DNA of 64,000 nt. It comes from Legionella_C dresdenensis (GTDB lineage: Bacteria > Pseudomonadota > Gammaproteobacteria > Legionellales > Legionellaceae). The DNA is taken from positions 62,001 through 126,000 of the forward strand of contig NZ_JBHSAB010000023.1 of the NCBI RefSeq assembly GCF_042649825.1, written 5' to 3'. How positions within the stretch are numbered: the first letter of the stretch is position 1; every line of letters starts with the position of its first letter. Below, one piece after another: positions 10,685 through 18,341 of the stretch. The notes below the pieces were generated by a model. The model searched no databases and was not told the DNA's origin. It was given only the letters and a program-made list of their open reading frames with translations. A program made the position numbers and the translations under genes.

Positions 10685-10891
10685 TTGGTTATCAGAACAA
10701 ATCACAATTGTAAATTGGTATTGTTGGGTCACTCTATTCAACCTACGTGTGATTGGAAAAAGGAAGAGCCTATCTGGAAGTCGGTGTTAACTCCTTTCTA
10801 TGGCAGTAGTGTTATTAATTTTTTATCTCGACCGATGAGATCACAATTATTAAATCAGGTGTCTTTGATAAAACTTCCCACTTTGATCTAG
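10685..10891 (+). CDS. Unrecognised short ORF after the CRISPR trailer
   Basis: A 68-residue open frame starts 57 bases after the last decayed repeat and ends one base before the next gene. It resembles no family I know, and no convincing ribosome-binding site is visible. The segment PIWKSVLTPFYGSSVINFLSRP looks protein-like, so it could be a small gene or the remains of a longer one. The tight spacing to the next ORF could mean co-transcription. Confidence 0.25.
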   Translation: MVIRTNHNCKLVLLGHSIQPTCDWKKEEPIWKSVLTPFYGSSVINFLSRPMRSQLLNQVSLIKLPTLI

Positions 10892-10892
10892 A

Positions 10893-11690
10893 ATGATAAT
10901 AGAACGTGCGAGCGCCAAATTAGGATTGAAATTGGATATTAAAGAAATTTATTTTGAAAAACTTCCAGGAAATGGAACTCTTAATTTCATATTGGTTCAT
11001 AATGCAGGCGGTAATCATCTCTTTTTTACTCATCAGATTGAATTGCTAAAAAAATATGGTGATGTTATTTGGCTTGACTTACCAGGGCATAGCCAAAGCA
11101 AAGGTATATCTGGTTATCAAATGAGTGATTTATCCTTAATAGTAAATCAAATTTGCAAAAATTTATCTCTGGAAAATGTATGTTTGGTTGGGTTAAATAA
11201 TGGTGCTGATATTATTATTGATATTGCACTTAATTTTTCTCTTCCTGTTAAGAATATCATCCTGATTGACCCACCAATATTTATGGAAAAATCGTTTGTT
11301 GCAGAAATAAATAATTTTATTAATGCATTGGAGAATAATGACTATAACAGCTTTGTAACTTCTTTAGTAAATGATTTGTTTATTCATACCTGTAGCGAGA
11401 ACAAATCCATAGCAATGAAGGCTTTTAATAGTGTTGATAAAAAAGCCTTACAGAATATTTTTAAAGGACTTATTGAATGGGATGCGCAAATAGCTGGAAA
11501 ATTAAAAAACATCACTTTTCCCACATTATGCATCTTAACTGATGAGCATCATTGCAAATTCAGTAAATTAAAAAAAGAAGCGCCTCAATTTGAACTTGGG
11601 AAAGTAATAGGCTCAAAATGTTGGGCTACTTTAGAGGTTCCCGAACAAATTAATGCTATGATAGAGCGTTTTTTAATTCTAAATAGATAA
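10893..11690 (+). CDS. Alpha/beta-hydrolase-fold protein with lost catalytic residues
   Basis: The 265-residue protein has the layout of a small alpha/beta hydrolase: an oxyanion segment HNAGG (36-40), DLPGHSQSKG (62-71), a nucleophile-elbow position (100-104), an acidic loop ILTDEHH (D217) and the C-terminal GSKCWATLEVPEQI. The elbow reads GLNNG, with Asn102 where the catalytic Ser belongs. The usual GxGHxxxxExPE motif has Cys243 in place of the catalytic His. The frame is intact and codons look normal, so this is probably an expressed pseudoenzyme or binding protein, not a hydrolase. The fold call is good; the role is unknown. It sits between the CRISPR trailer and a toxin-antitoxin remnant. 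Confidence 0.7.
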   Translation: MIIERASAKLGLKLDIKEIYFEKLPGNGTLNFILVHNAGGNHLFFTHQIELLKKYGDVIWLDLPGHSQSKGISGYQMSDLSLIVNQICKNLSLENVCLVGLNNGADIIIDIALNFSLPVKNIILIDPPIFMEKSFVAEINNFINALENNDYNSFVTSLVNDLFIHTCSENKSIAMKAFNSVDKKALQNIFKGLIEWDAQIAGKLKNITFPTLCILTDEHHCKFSKLKKEAPQFELGKVIGSKCWATLEVPEQINAMIERFLILNR

Positions 11691-11726
11691 GCAACGTTCC
11701 ATTTTGTTTAAAAATTAAATCTTTTC

Positions 11727-11766
11727 TTGAAATAAACATACATCATGCCTATACTGTACATGTACA
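11727..11766 (+). promoter_or_regulatory. phd promoter with overlapping palindromic operator
   Basis: TTGAAA (11727-11732) and TATACT (11750-11755) are separated by 17 bases, a near-consensus sigma70 layout. A perfect 12-base palindrome TGTACATGTACA (11755-11766) overlaps the last base of the -10 and the likely transcription start. Phd-type antitoxins repress their own promoters by binding palindromes, so this is a good operator candidate. An ACGGAGA ribosome-binding site precedes the ATG at 11785. Confidence 0.6.
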
Positions 11767-11784
11767 TGAAATACGGAGAAAATC

Positions 11785-12021
11785 ATGCAAACAGTATCTT
11801 ATACTCATATGCGCGAACATTTATGTGAAATCATGGAAAAAATAGCCAATGGTGAACAAATTTGCTTTACTCGCAAAGGGCAAAAGCCTTTTATTATAGG
11901 AAAGGTTGGTACACCAACAGAGGCTCAGCTTGAAGAAGCAAAACATGAAAAACGTGCTCATGCAGTTGCTAAATTAAAAGAAAGACATGCTGCGACCATT
12001 AAGGCTTTAGCGGATAAGTAA
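11785..12021 (+). CDS. phd: Phd/YefM-family antitoxin
   Basis: The 78-residue protein starts MQTVSYTHMREHLCEIMEKI and continues NGEQICFTRKGQKPFIIGKV. This is the Phd/YefM fold that binds operator DNA with its N-terminus. The charged C-terminal tail (EAKHEKRAHAVAKLKERH) is the part that would neutralise the toxin. It has its own promoter and operator just upstream. The downstream doc frame starts inside its stop codon (TAATG). The antitoxin is intact although its toxin is broken. Confidence 0.85.
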   Translation: MQTVSYTHMREHLCEIMEKIANGEQICFTRKGQKPFIIGKVGTPTEAQLEEAKHEKRAHAVAKLKERHAATIKALADK

Positions 12022-12393
12022 TGGAATTAATTTTTTTAACTGTAGAAGATGTGGTATTTATTCAAGGCGAAATATTATCTAGTGCTTCTATAACGGATAT
12101 AGGTAAACTTGAGTCGGCGCTCAAACGAGCTGAACAGTATCATTATTATGAAACGTCAGTGATATTACTGAGTTAACAGCTATTTATATCATTGGCATTG
12201 CTAAAGCACATGCTTTTCCTGATGGGAATAAACGAACTGCTTTTTTGAGGCAACTTATTTTCTTGACTTGAATGGTTATGCTTTAGAAGAATTTGATGAT
12301 TTGCCTGATATTATTGAGCAAGCAGCATCTGGAGCGGCGGATAGGCATCAACTCTTCAAACTTTTAAAGCCCTACGTTTTTTCAAATGAATAA
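12021..12393 (+). pseudogene. doc: Doc toxin (Fic fold), disrupted by two frameshifts
   Basis: Translation in three segments rebuilds a Doc-like toxin. The first runs from ATG 12021 (MELIFLTVEDVVFIQGEIL) to a stop near 12175. The second, in another frame, reads ITELTAIYIIGIAKAHAFPD then GNKRTAF and contains the Fic motif HxFxDxNKR. The third reads ATYFLDLNGYALEEFDDLPD and ends LLKPYVFSNE before the stop at 12391. The breaks lie near 12165 and 12250. Doc phosphorylates elongation factor Tu and is neutralised by Phd (family knowledge). As it stands no complete toxin can be made; sequencing error is the alternative. Confidence 0.85.
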
Positions 12394-12507
12394 AATGTTA
12401 GATCCCATTTGCAAGGAAACGGGCTACTCTAGCTTCTTTGTTAGTTAACTTTTCCTATATCGTTTAATTCTCTTCGTGGGGGCAGGCATTTCAAAAACAA
12501 ATAACAT

Positions 12508-12562
12508 TTGTTCATTTTTTCATGTTGTTCATTTTCCATGAACATACTATAATTATGAACAA
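12508..12562 (+). promoter_or_regulatory. Promoter with inverted repeats for the AbiEi-like gene
   Basis: TTGTTC (12525-12530) and TATAAT (12548-12553) are 17 bases apart. The box TTGTTCAT occurs at 12508-12515 and 12525-12532, and its inverse at 12538-12543 (ATGAAC) and 12555-12562 (ATGAACAA). AbiEi-type antitoxins repress their own promoter through inverted repeats, so these boxes are likely operators. A start near 12560 places the usable initiation codon at 12582. Confidence 0.5.
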
Positions 12563-12581
12563 TAGGCCTTGGGTGAGCATA

Positions 12582-13553
12582 ATGAATATTAATGAATTAA
12601 TACTGACTATAAGAAATAAGTTGGGTTTTGAATGTAGATATAATAAGAAGACAAATCTGCTTGGCATTACTATTAAAGAAAATAACGAGCTCTTTTTCAA
12701 ACCTGAATTAATTGCAAATATTGATAAGACAAATATTGCTGCAGTGATTAATCATATGAAACATTGCGATAAAAATAGCATCCTGATTACTAACCATGCT
12801 AATAAAATACTTGCAGAACAATTACAACAAGCTAATATTCGCTTCATTGATTATTCTGGAAATGCATATATAAATGAGTCACCAATATTTATCTTTGTTA
12901 AAGGTGAGCGCCCGCAAAAAATATCTGCGCCTGAACTTGCCTTTAATCTTAATAGCACCAATATAAAAATTATTTTCGTTTTATTAGCTTTTAAAGAGGC
13001 TATCAATCTTACTTATCGAGAGATTGCCAGAATGAGTGATGTTGCGCTTGGCAGTATTAATAAAACCTTTCTTATGCTCCAAAAATATAATTACCTTACC
13101 GTAAAACGAAATGGCAATCGTTTTTTGACAAACAAAGAAGAACTTTTGAATAAATGGTGTATTGCGTATGCCGAAAAGTTACGCCCTAAATTAATGCAAG
13201 GAAAATTTTCTACCGATATGATTGATAAATTAAAAGAAGCGAAACCTTATGACTTTAATTTCCTTTGGGGCAATGAAATTGCAGCCAGCCAATTAACACC
13301 TTATCTAAAACCTGAAATCATTACTTTGTATGCCGAGAATGATTTGCCTAAGTTACAGTTAAAATTTCGGCTTAAGAACGATATGCATGGCAATATTGAG
13401 CTCTTGAAAAAATTCTGGGATTTTAACAGTGAAGATGCTACTGTTGTGCCACATGTTCTGGTATATGCAGATTTATTAAATTCGCTTGATGAAAGAAATC
13501 AGGAAACTGCGAGTCTTATTTATGAGCAATATATAAAAAATGAAATGGAATAA
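12582..13553 (+). CDS. AbiEi-like antitoxin / transcriptional regulator
   Basis: The 323-residue protein has a central winged-helix-like stretch (LTYREIARMSDVALGSINKT) and sits directly upstream of, and overlaps by 14 bases, a nucleotidyltransferase toxin gene. That pairing is typical of type IV AbiEi/AbiEii-like systems, and I take this as the antitoxin. The frame is open from 12522, but the promoter -10 lies at 12548. The ATG at 12582 has GGGTGAG upstream and is the better start. It probably represses its own promoter through the ATGAAC boxes. The family assignment rests mainly on context and the helix-turn-helix. Confidence 0.6.
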   Translation: MNINELILTIRNKLGFECRYNKKTNLLGITIKENNELFFKPELIANIDKTNIAAVINHMKHCDKNSILITNHANKILAEQLQQANIRFIDYSGNAYINESPIFIFVKGERPQKISAPELAFNLNSTNIKIIFVLLAFKEAINLTYREIARMSDVALGSINKTFLMLQKYNYLTVKRNGNRFLTNKEELLNKWCIAYAEKLRPKLMQGKFSTDMIDKLKEAKPYDFNFLWGNEIAASQLTPYLKPEIITLYAENDLPKLQLKFRLKNDMHGNIELLKKFWDFNSEDATVVPHVLVYADLLNSLDERNQETASLIYEQYIKNEME

Positions 13554-14010
13554 TTTTTATCCTTCCGATATAGAGTTATTTAAACTCATTAATGAAGTTG
13601 CTATTGCAAATAATTGCGCTTATTTTCTAATTGGCGCTAAAGCTCGTGACATACTTCTAGAATGCTTTGGTAAAAACGCAGCACAGCGAGCAACCCTGGA
13701 TACTGATATAGCTATCTGCTGCAAAAACTGGGATGAATTTTATAAAATCAAAAATGCTTTTATCCATACCGCTGAATTCATTCCAGACTATAAACATGAG
13801 CACCGAGTGATATCGCCTAAGTTTGGTTATTTAGATATTCTTCCATTCGGAGATATAAAAGAAGAAAACCCAAACTTAAAATGGCCTCCTGAATATGATA
13901 TTGAATTCAGCTTAATTGGGTTTGATGATGCTTTTAACAGTGCAATAGAAAAAAAATCATGTCCAGGTAATCCTTTTAAATCACATGCCAAGTTGGCAAG
14001 GCACCATTAA
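13540..14010 (+). CDS. Nucleotidyltransferase toxin (AbiEii-like), C-terminally shortened
   Basis: The 156-residue product has the nucleotidyltransferase core: FLIGAKARDILLE, then TLDTDIAICCKNWDEFYKIK with the metal-binding DxD, then HRVISPKFGYLDILPFGD and WPPEYDIEFSLIGFDDAF. Relatives are usually about 280-300 residues and continue into an SLAGLALLKLIAW-like helix. Here the frame ends with KSHAKLARHH. The C-terminal third is therefore missing and the gene is probably inactive. It overlaps its partner regulator by 14 bases, and its last 4 bases overlap the convergent kinase gene, so the truncation point coincides with a gene boundary. Confidence 0.65.
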   Translation: MKWNNFYPSDIELFKLINEVAIANNCAYFLIGAKARDILLECFGKNAAQRATLDTDIAICCKNWDEFYKIKNAFIHTAEFIPDYKHEHRVISPKFGYLDILPFGDIKEENPNLKWPPEYDIEFSLIGFDDAFNSAIEKKSCPGNPFKSHAKLARHH

Positions 14011-14906
14011 AATCCGGTAGTTGTAAGATATTGATAATTGATTTGATACAAACCCGAATTAACATTATTCCATGTACCGCGTTTTACCGTAAAACCAATG
14101 GTAGCTATTGCTTTACTCAATCCTAAAAGCGGTAAAAGCCTCTGATAATCAGGAACCGGCCTGACAGTAGAATAGCCTTGCAGAAAGGCTTCTTTGATAG
14201 TCGCATCGTTAAGCCATCCTCCAAACTCCATAGAACAAAAATCTTCTTCGGAGAAACTGGCTCGTGCTGATGCCCAATCAATTATACCTTTCAGCCTGTT
14301 GTTTTGTATTATTAGATTGCCAGGTCGAAAATCACGATGAATAATGCAAGGTCCATCTGCTGATAATAAAAGTGGAATATGCTCGTCATAAAATTGTCGA
14401 CACTGTTTAAGCAGATCGTCAGATAAATGGCCGCTACACTCGGCTATCCCCTCTTCAAATTTGGCTGTGAAAGGAACTCGAGGGTCGGAATATAATTTAT
14501 CAGAATGGGTTAAGTCGCCATATCCTTTTACGCGATTGGAGTGGATTAGACCTAACTGAGAACCGATTTCAAAAGCTAATGAGTCTCTGAAGTCCTCTTT
14601 TGTAAGCAGTGTGCCTGGCAAATACTCCATCAAGACTGCACCCTTAATATCTGTTTCTGGCGGCACAACCGCTTTAATCGCCGGCACCAAAATTTTACCG
14701 GCAAAGAAATTTAAAAAATGAATTTCACGCCAATAATCTTGCGTATTCGCTGCTATTTTTAAAATGAAATTTTCACCCGAGGGCAATATTACTTTATAAG
14801 CAACAGCAACAATGGCATCTTCATGCTCTATGCGAACAAACCTGGCGTCAGAAAGGTTCAAGCGCTGTTTGTAAAAATCTATGTTAGTCTCTCTCATGTT
14901 ATTCAA
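14007..14906 (-). CDS. APH-family phosphotransferase
   Basis: The 299-residue protein is an aminoglycoside phosphotransferase/choline kinase-like enzyme. Seen in it are a likely ATP-binding Lys50 (FILK), the hinge AVLMEYLPGTLL, the catalytic loop IIHRDFRPGNLII (D192, N197) and the metal-binding GIIDW (D210). The start at 14906 follows no strong ribosome-binding site; a second Met lies 3 codons in. The substrate cannot be told from sequence, and small alcohols, amines or antibiotics are all possible. It is one of four APH-fold kinase domains in this window. It converges on the shortened toxin gene. Confidence 0.8.
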   Translation of the reverse strand: MNNMRETNIDFYKQRLNLSDARFVRIEHEDAIVAVAYKVILPSGENFILKIAANTQDYWREIHFLNFFAGKILVPAIKAVVPPETDIKGAVLMEYLPGTLLTKEDFRDSLAFEIGSQLGLIHSNRVKGYGDLTHSDKLYSDPRVPFTAKFEEGIAECSGHLSDDLLKQCRQFYDEHIPLLLSADGPCIIHRDFRPGNLIIQNNRLKGIIDWASARASFSEEDFCSMEFGGWLNDATIKEAFLQGYSTVRPVPDYQRLLPLLGLSKAIATIGFTVKRGTWNNVNSGLYQINYQYLTTTGF

Positions 14907-14960
14907 AAATCCCTCAGAAAAACAGGCGCGATTTTACCCAGCCATTATCAATCTCTCCAG

Positions 14961-15074
14961 TAATCCCTTTCCTTTAAAGGTTTTTTGCAAACTCCCAGAT
15001 GCCAGGGATGGCATCTGGGAGCGTCAGGATGACTTCATGCGTGTTTGCAAAAAACCTTTAAAGGAAAGGGATTA
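14961..15074. repeat. 114-bp palindromic element with nested hairpin
   Basis: Bases 14961-14992 and 15043-15074 form a perfect 32-bp inverted repeat (TAATCCCTTTCC at the outer end, TTTGCAAAC side inward). Between them, 14992-15003 and 15010-15021 form a second perfect 12-bp stem (CTCCCAGATGCC) with a 6-base loop. No coding capacity is seen. The structure suggests a MITE-like mobile repeat. Confidence 0.85.
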
Positions 15075-15121
15075 CCCGCTCTGAACTTACAAGGCATAGG
15101 TGCCTGAACACGTGATGGAAA

Positions 15122-15148
15122 CCTTGATTACGCTTCGCTGCATCAAGG
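15122..15148. repeat. REP-like short palindrome
   Basis: CCTTGAT (15122-15128) pairs with ATCAAGG (15142-15148) around TACGCTTCGCTGC. The core resembles the GCAGCGAAGCGTAATC repeats scattered through many gammaproteobacteria. Nothing else is recognised between 15075 and 15189. Confidence 0.45.
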
Positions 15149-15189
15149 CTACTCTCTATGGCATTGTTCCTGAAACCCAAAAGTAGTGA

Positions 15190-15417
15190 AATTCCTGCAT
15201 AGCTTATTATCCAACAGTTCTTGTGATATTATCGGCGATGTTTACTATTAAATCACGCTGTACTGTTTTGTCAATTTTGTACTCCATAGCCGCCAGTTTA
15301 TCAGCTGGTCTTGTACCACTGATTTCATACAGTACAATACGCAACCTGAATAATACAAGTAAAAGAACCATCATGACTACACTAAATACAGACTATCTAT
15401 CATTAAACAAAGTCTAA
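15190..15417 (+). pseudogene. Possible C-terminal remnant of an MFS transporter
   Basis: An open frame begins after a TGA at 15187 and reads LSAMFTIKSRCTVLSILYSI then AASLSAGLVPLISYSTI. This resembles the conserved F/P-K/T-x-R-x-T-x-x-S-x-x-YN-x-A segment and following helix of MFS metabolite transporters. No upstream transporter sequence remains and no start site is convincing. It is best read as a gene fragment. Its last codons overlap the sequence discussed as a possible lost start of the next gene. Confidence 0.3.
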
Positions 15418-15491
15418 GGGGATTACTAGATACAAAATGTGATCCCGATTGGCAATTTTTCTTTCAATCGAATGATGATTTCAAGCGGCTC

Positions 15492-16289
15492 ATGACCAAT
15501 GGCAATATCAGAACTTTATTAAGCTCCAAGAGGCTGGATAATATTGAGTTGGCCATTCAACATATTTGCGATCATCAGGTTAAAGGCGACGTACTTGAGG
15601 CAGGATGTTGGCGTGGCGGCGCCCTTCTGTATGCTAAAGCATGTTTAAACGTCTATGAGAAAGAATACCAGCGTACAGTTTATGGCGCAGATTTGTTTCC
15701 GCAATCAAAATCATATGTCAGTAACCGTTTTCAATTACAGACTTTGAAAATATTGATGCGCTGCTTGCCCATTTTTCCCCAAACCTTACAAAAGAAGCTG
15801 GTTAGCTATATTCTTGAGGCATTCCCAAATGAAGAATACAGTGAAACAACAAAATCTAAAATTCGTTATTTTTGTAGTCAACTAAGTTACATACCGCAAA
15901 AAGACATCAATCCCACCAGCTATGACGATGTTATAGAGGCCTTCAAACGATACCATCTTTATGATCAAAGGGTAAACCTGGTTCAAGGCTGGTTTGACCA
16001 GACATTTCCTGACCTGGAAAAACAAATTAAGGAACTATCATTGTTAAGAATAGATGCAGACTTCTATCAATCTACCTTACATGCACTAACTACCTTTTAT
16101 CCAAAATTGAGTGAAGGCGGTATTTGTATCATCGATGACTATGGCGGTTTTGATGATTGTAAACGTGCAGTAGATCAATATCGCTCCCAACACAACATCA
16201 CCGCCACTATGCATTCGGTGGATGGGATCTGTTACTATTGGTTCCAATCAGGCAACGGGAAAGAGTATGTTTTTAATCAACCCCGATAG
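15492..16289 (+). CDS. TylF/MycF-like SAM-dependent O-methyltransferase
   Basis: The 265-residue protein has the SAM-binding GDVLEAGCWRGGALLYA and the metal and catalytic region LLRIDADFYQSTLHALTTFY with GGICIIDDYGGFDDCKRAVD, as in macrocin O-methyltransferases. It is the only plus-strand gene touching the PKS locus. It converges with the acyltransferase gene, and the two coding ends overlap by 42 bases. The frame stays open back to 15363 and encodes family-like sequence (IIKQSLRGLLDTKCDPDWQF) with no ATG, GTG or TTG before 15492. Either translation starts at 15492 without the usual N-terminal helix, or a frameshift has detached the original start. Product tailoring is inferred from context. 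Confidence 0.8.
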   Translation: MTNGNIRTLLSSKRLDNIELAIQHICDHQVKGDVLEAGCWRGGALLYAKACLNVYEKEYQRTVYGADLFPQSKSYVSNRFQLQTLKILMRCLPIFPQTLQKKLVSYILEAFPNEEYSETTKSKIRYFCSQLSYIPQKDINPTSYDDVIEAFKRYHLYDQRVNLVQGWFDQTFPDLEKQIKELSLLRIDADFYQSTLHALTTFYPKLSEGGICIIDDYGGFDDCKRAVDQYRSQHNITATMHSVDGICYYWFQSGNGKEYVFNQPR

Positions 16290-17078
16290 CCGCTTTCCCG
16301 GCTCCACTTCAATAAAATCTATAAAGCCCAATGATAGACAGTATTGAATGCTTTGGTTCCAATAAACCGGATTCACTAATTGCGAACTCAATACTGTTGT
16401 CCAGGGATTTGGGCAATCAACGTGGCAACGAGCAGTAGCATTAAGAATAATGGGGAGTTTTGCTGGTGCAAAAGTATAGGCGTCCAATACAGATTTAAAC
16501 CTTTGGCTCACGTCACTCATCAATGGGGAGTGAAAAGCACCAGAAACAGCAAGGGGTATCCATTTAGCCTCTTTGAAAAATTGCGAGCAATCTGAAATTG
16601 CATCCTGAGTTCCCGCGATAACTGTTTGCTCTGGGCTATTGTAGTTAGCAATATACAGCGGTAATTGATTATTTTTAATAATATCGGCAACATCAGCGGC
16701 CTTTATTCCAATCACTGCAGCCATCGCTCCCCCCTTCACGGATTGCATCAGCTCGCCTCTTTTTTTGACGATTTCCAAACCCGTTTCGAAGTCAAAAACT
16801 TGAGCTGCATACAATGCCGCGTACTCACCAAGACTATGTCCCAGAACCATCTCAGGCTGATAGTGCTCACGTAATATCAACCACGATAGACAAGAAACAC
16901 AGTATATTAATGGTTGTGTGACCTCTGTTTGATGAATGTCATCGCTATCTACTCGCTTACGAATATCATATCCAAGTATATCATTAGCAAGTTCCACCTT
17001 TTCTGGGAACTGTGCAAATAAGGCTTTTCCCATTCCTTTGAATTGGGCGCCTTGTCCAGGAAAAATAAATACACTCAT
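16248..17078 (-). CDS. Free-standing malonyl-CoA acyltransferase (trans-AT)
   Basis: This 276-residue acyltransferase would load extender units onto the AT-less PKS modules. It begins MSVFIFPGQGAQFKGMGKAL, has the active-site GHSLGEYAALYA, the conserved arginine region KRGELMQ and the catalytic histidine in SGAFHSPLM. These point to malonyl-type specificity. A GTG at 17084 overlaps the upstream stop codon. The ATG at 17078 matches the family N-terminus and has AGGTGA just upstream, so I prefer it. It is the last gene of the operon. Only one AT is present, with no second AT-like proofreading domain. Confidence 0.92.
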   Translation of the reverse strand: MSVFIFPGQGAQFKGMGKALFAQFPEKVELANDILGYDIRKRVDSDDIHQTEVTQPLIYCVSCLSWLILREHYQPEMVLGHSLGEYAALYAAQVFDFETGLEIVKKRGELMQSVKGGAMAAVIGIKAADVADIIKNNQLPLYIANYNSPEQTVIAGTQDAISDCSQFFKEAKWIPLAVSGAFHSPLMSDVSQRFKSVLDAYTFAPAKLPIILNATARCHVDCPNPWTTVLSSQLVNPVYWNQSIQYCLSLGFIDFIEVEPGKRLSGLIKNILFPVA

Positions 17079-17080
17079 AA

Positions 17081-17749
17081 TCACCTAAATTTCAAAACAC
17101 CAGATTTTTTCTGCATGCGAAATGCAATAAAATCTTGCTTGTTATCTATATTCAAATAAATATTACGCTGCTTCACTTGAGCAAATGTCAGTCCAAGTTC
17201 ACTATGATATTGATGACCTGGATATACTTTAATGGAGTCGTCAATGACGCGCTTTAAATGGGACAATGACTCATACATCATGCCAGGGCATCCACCGCGA
17301 GTGTGACAAAAACCGCAACCTTCATTAAATAAAGTGTCCCCGGTAAACAGGTTATCTTCAATTTGATAACAAACACCACCCATAGTATGGCCAGGAGTAT
17401 GATGCACTAGAACCGTTATATTGGTACCTAGAGTAATGGTTTGTTGCTGGGGTAAAATGCCTTGTAACCGATAGCAGTCAAAATCATAGTAATCAATTTC
17501 TCGTTGACTCATATAAACCGGAACATCATATTCTTTTGCCAAAGCATAGGCTAAATGACTATGATCAAGATGGTGATGGGTCAACAATACAGCACGCAAT
17601 TGAACTCCCAACTCTTCGAGTTTTTGTTTAAAGGACGCTTGTTCCCATGCTGGATCGATTAGTATTGCAGTATTACTTTGTTGATCAAATATCAGCGGAC
17701 AATAGTTGATAAAACTAAAGCGTTTTGTTTTTATCAGCTCAACCTGCAA
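17081..17749 (-). CDS. BaeB/PksB-like metallo-beta-lactamase-fold hydrolase
   Basis: The 222-residue protein has the zinc-binding THHHLDHSH, HHTPGHTMGG, FTGDTLFNEG and a late PGH (YPGHQY). It also has the segment CGFCHTRGGCPGMMYESLSH seen in the glyoxalase-II-like hydrolases of trans-AT PKS loci. BaeB-type enzymes remove stalled or wrong acyl groups from ACPs (family knowledge). Because the synthases lack a thioesterase, this enzyme might also help release chains, but that is speculation. Translation appears to start at a TTG with AGGAG five bases upstream, overlapping the upstream gene by 11 bases. Confidence 0.85.
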   Translation of the reverse strand: MQVELIKTKRFSFINYCPLIFDQQSNTAILIDPAWEQASFKQKLEELGVQLRAVLLTHHHLDHSHLAYALAKEYDVPVYMSQREIDYYDFDCYRLQGILPQQQTITLGTNITVLVHHTPGHTMGGVCYQIEDNLFTGDTLFNEGCGFCHTRGGCPGMMYESLSHLKRVIDDSIKVYPGHQYHSELGLTFAQVKQRNIYLNIDNKQDFIAFRMQKKSGVLKFR

Positions 17750-18341
17750 AGCTCTCTCCTAGCCATTGTAGTCCTGGCAAATATTGGATCTGATAAAGAT
17801 ATTTATCAAAATGAATACTTTGCCCTTGTTTGATATTAATAGTTTTAGGCTCTACCTTAGCGATTTCGGCCATTGACGCAGATAATTCAAGTTCTGGATG
17901 CTGTTTGGCGTATAGAAAAGGCGGCAAACTTAACTCGCCTGTAACAGGATGGCGGCTAAAGGCATCATAATATGCATATAGTTGAATATGCTTTTTCGAT
18001 ATCTTATGAGTAAGAAAATTATCAAAACACCACTGGTTAAATTGCATCTCACCTTCAAAAAAATGTGATAACAGCTCACTCTTTTTAAATAATGAACTCA
18101 CTACAAAAGACTTGGGTTCTTTCAGTTGTTTGATGATCTCGCTATTTTTATAAAGCAACAAAGTACCGTCTTGTTCAGCTAAAAAATCAAAAGTAAGATT
18201 CTGCCAATTAAAATAAGATAAGCAATCCGTTCTACTTTTAACAGAATGACTGTCGCATAGAACGATTTTTTGCTTAAAGTGAAGGTCATTCACAAACTCA
18301 GGGTAAGAGTAGTGATTCACTTGAGTCACATCAGCTATCAC
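17739..18341 (-). CDS. Unknown protein in the PKS operon
   Basis: A 200-residue protein of no family I recognise. It is soluble-looking, rich in aromatic residues and lacks a signal peptide. The C-terminal half (HIQLYAYYDAFSRHPVTGEL, SLPPFLYAKQHPELELSASM) looks like a folded domain. The frame is open from 18404, but that would overlap the desaturase by 74 bases. A GTG at 18341 with GGAG upstream gives an 11-base overlap like those elsewhere in this operon, so I prefer it. Position between a desaturase and a BaeB-like hydrolase suggests a trans-acting or tailoring role, which is inference only. Confidence 0.65.
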   Translation of the reverse strand: MIADVTQVNHYSYPEFVNDLHFKQKIVLCDSHSVKSRTDCLSYFNWQNLTFDFLAEQDGTLLLYKNSEIIKQLKEPKSFVVSSLFKKSELLSHFFEGEMQFNQWCFDNFLTHKISKKHIQLYAYYDAFSRHPVTGELSLPPFLYAKQHPELELSASMAEIAKVEPKTINIKQGQSIHFDKYLYQIQYLPGLQWLGESFAG

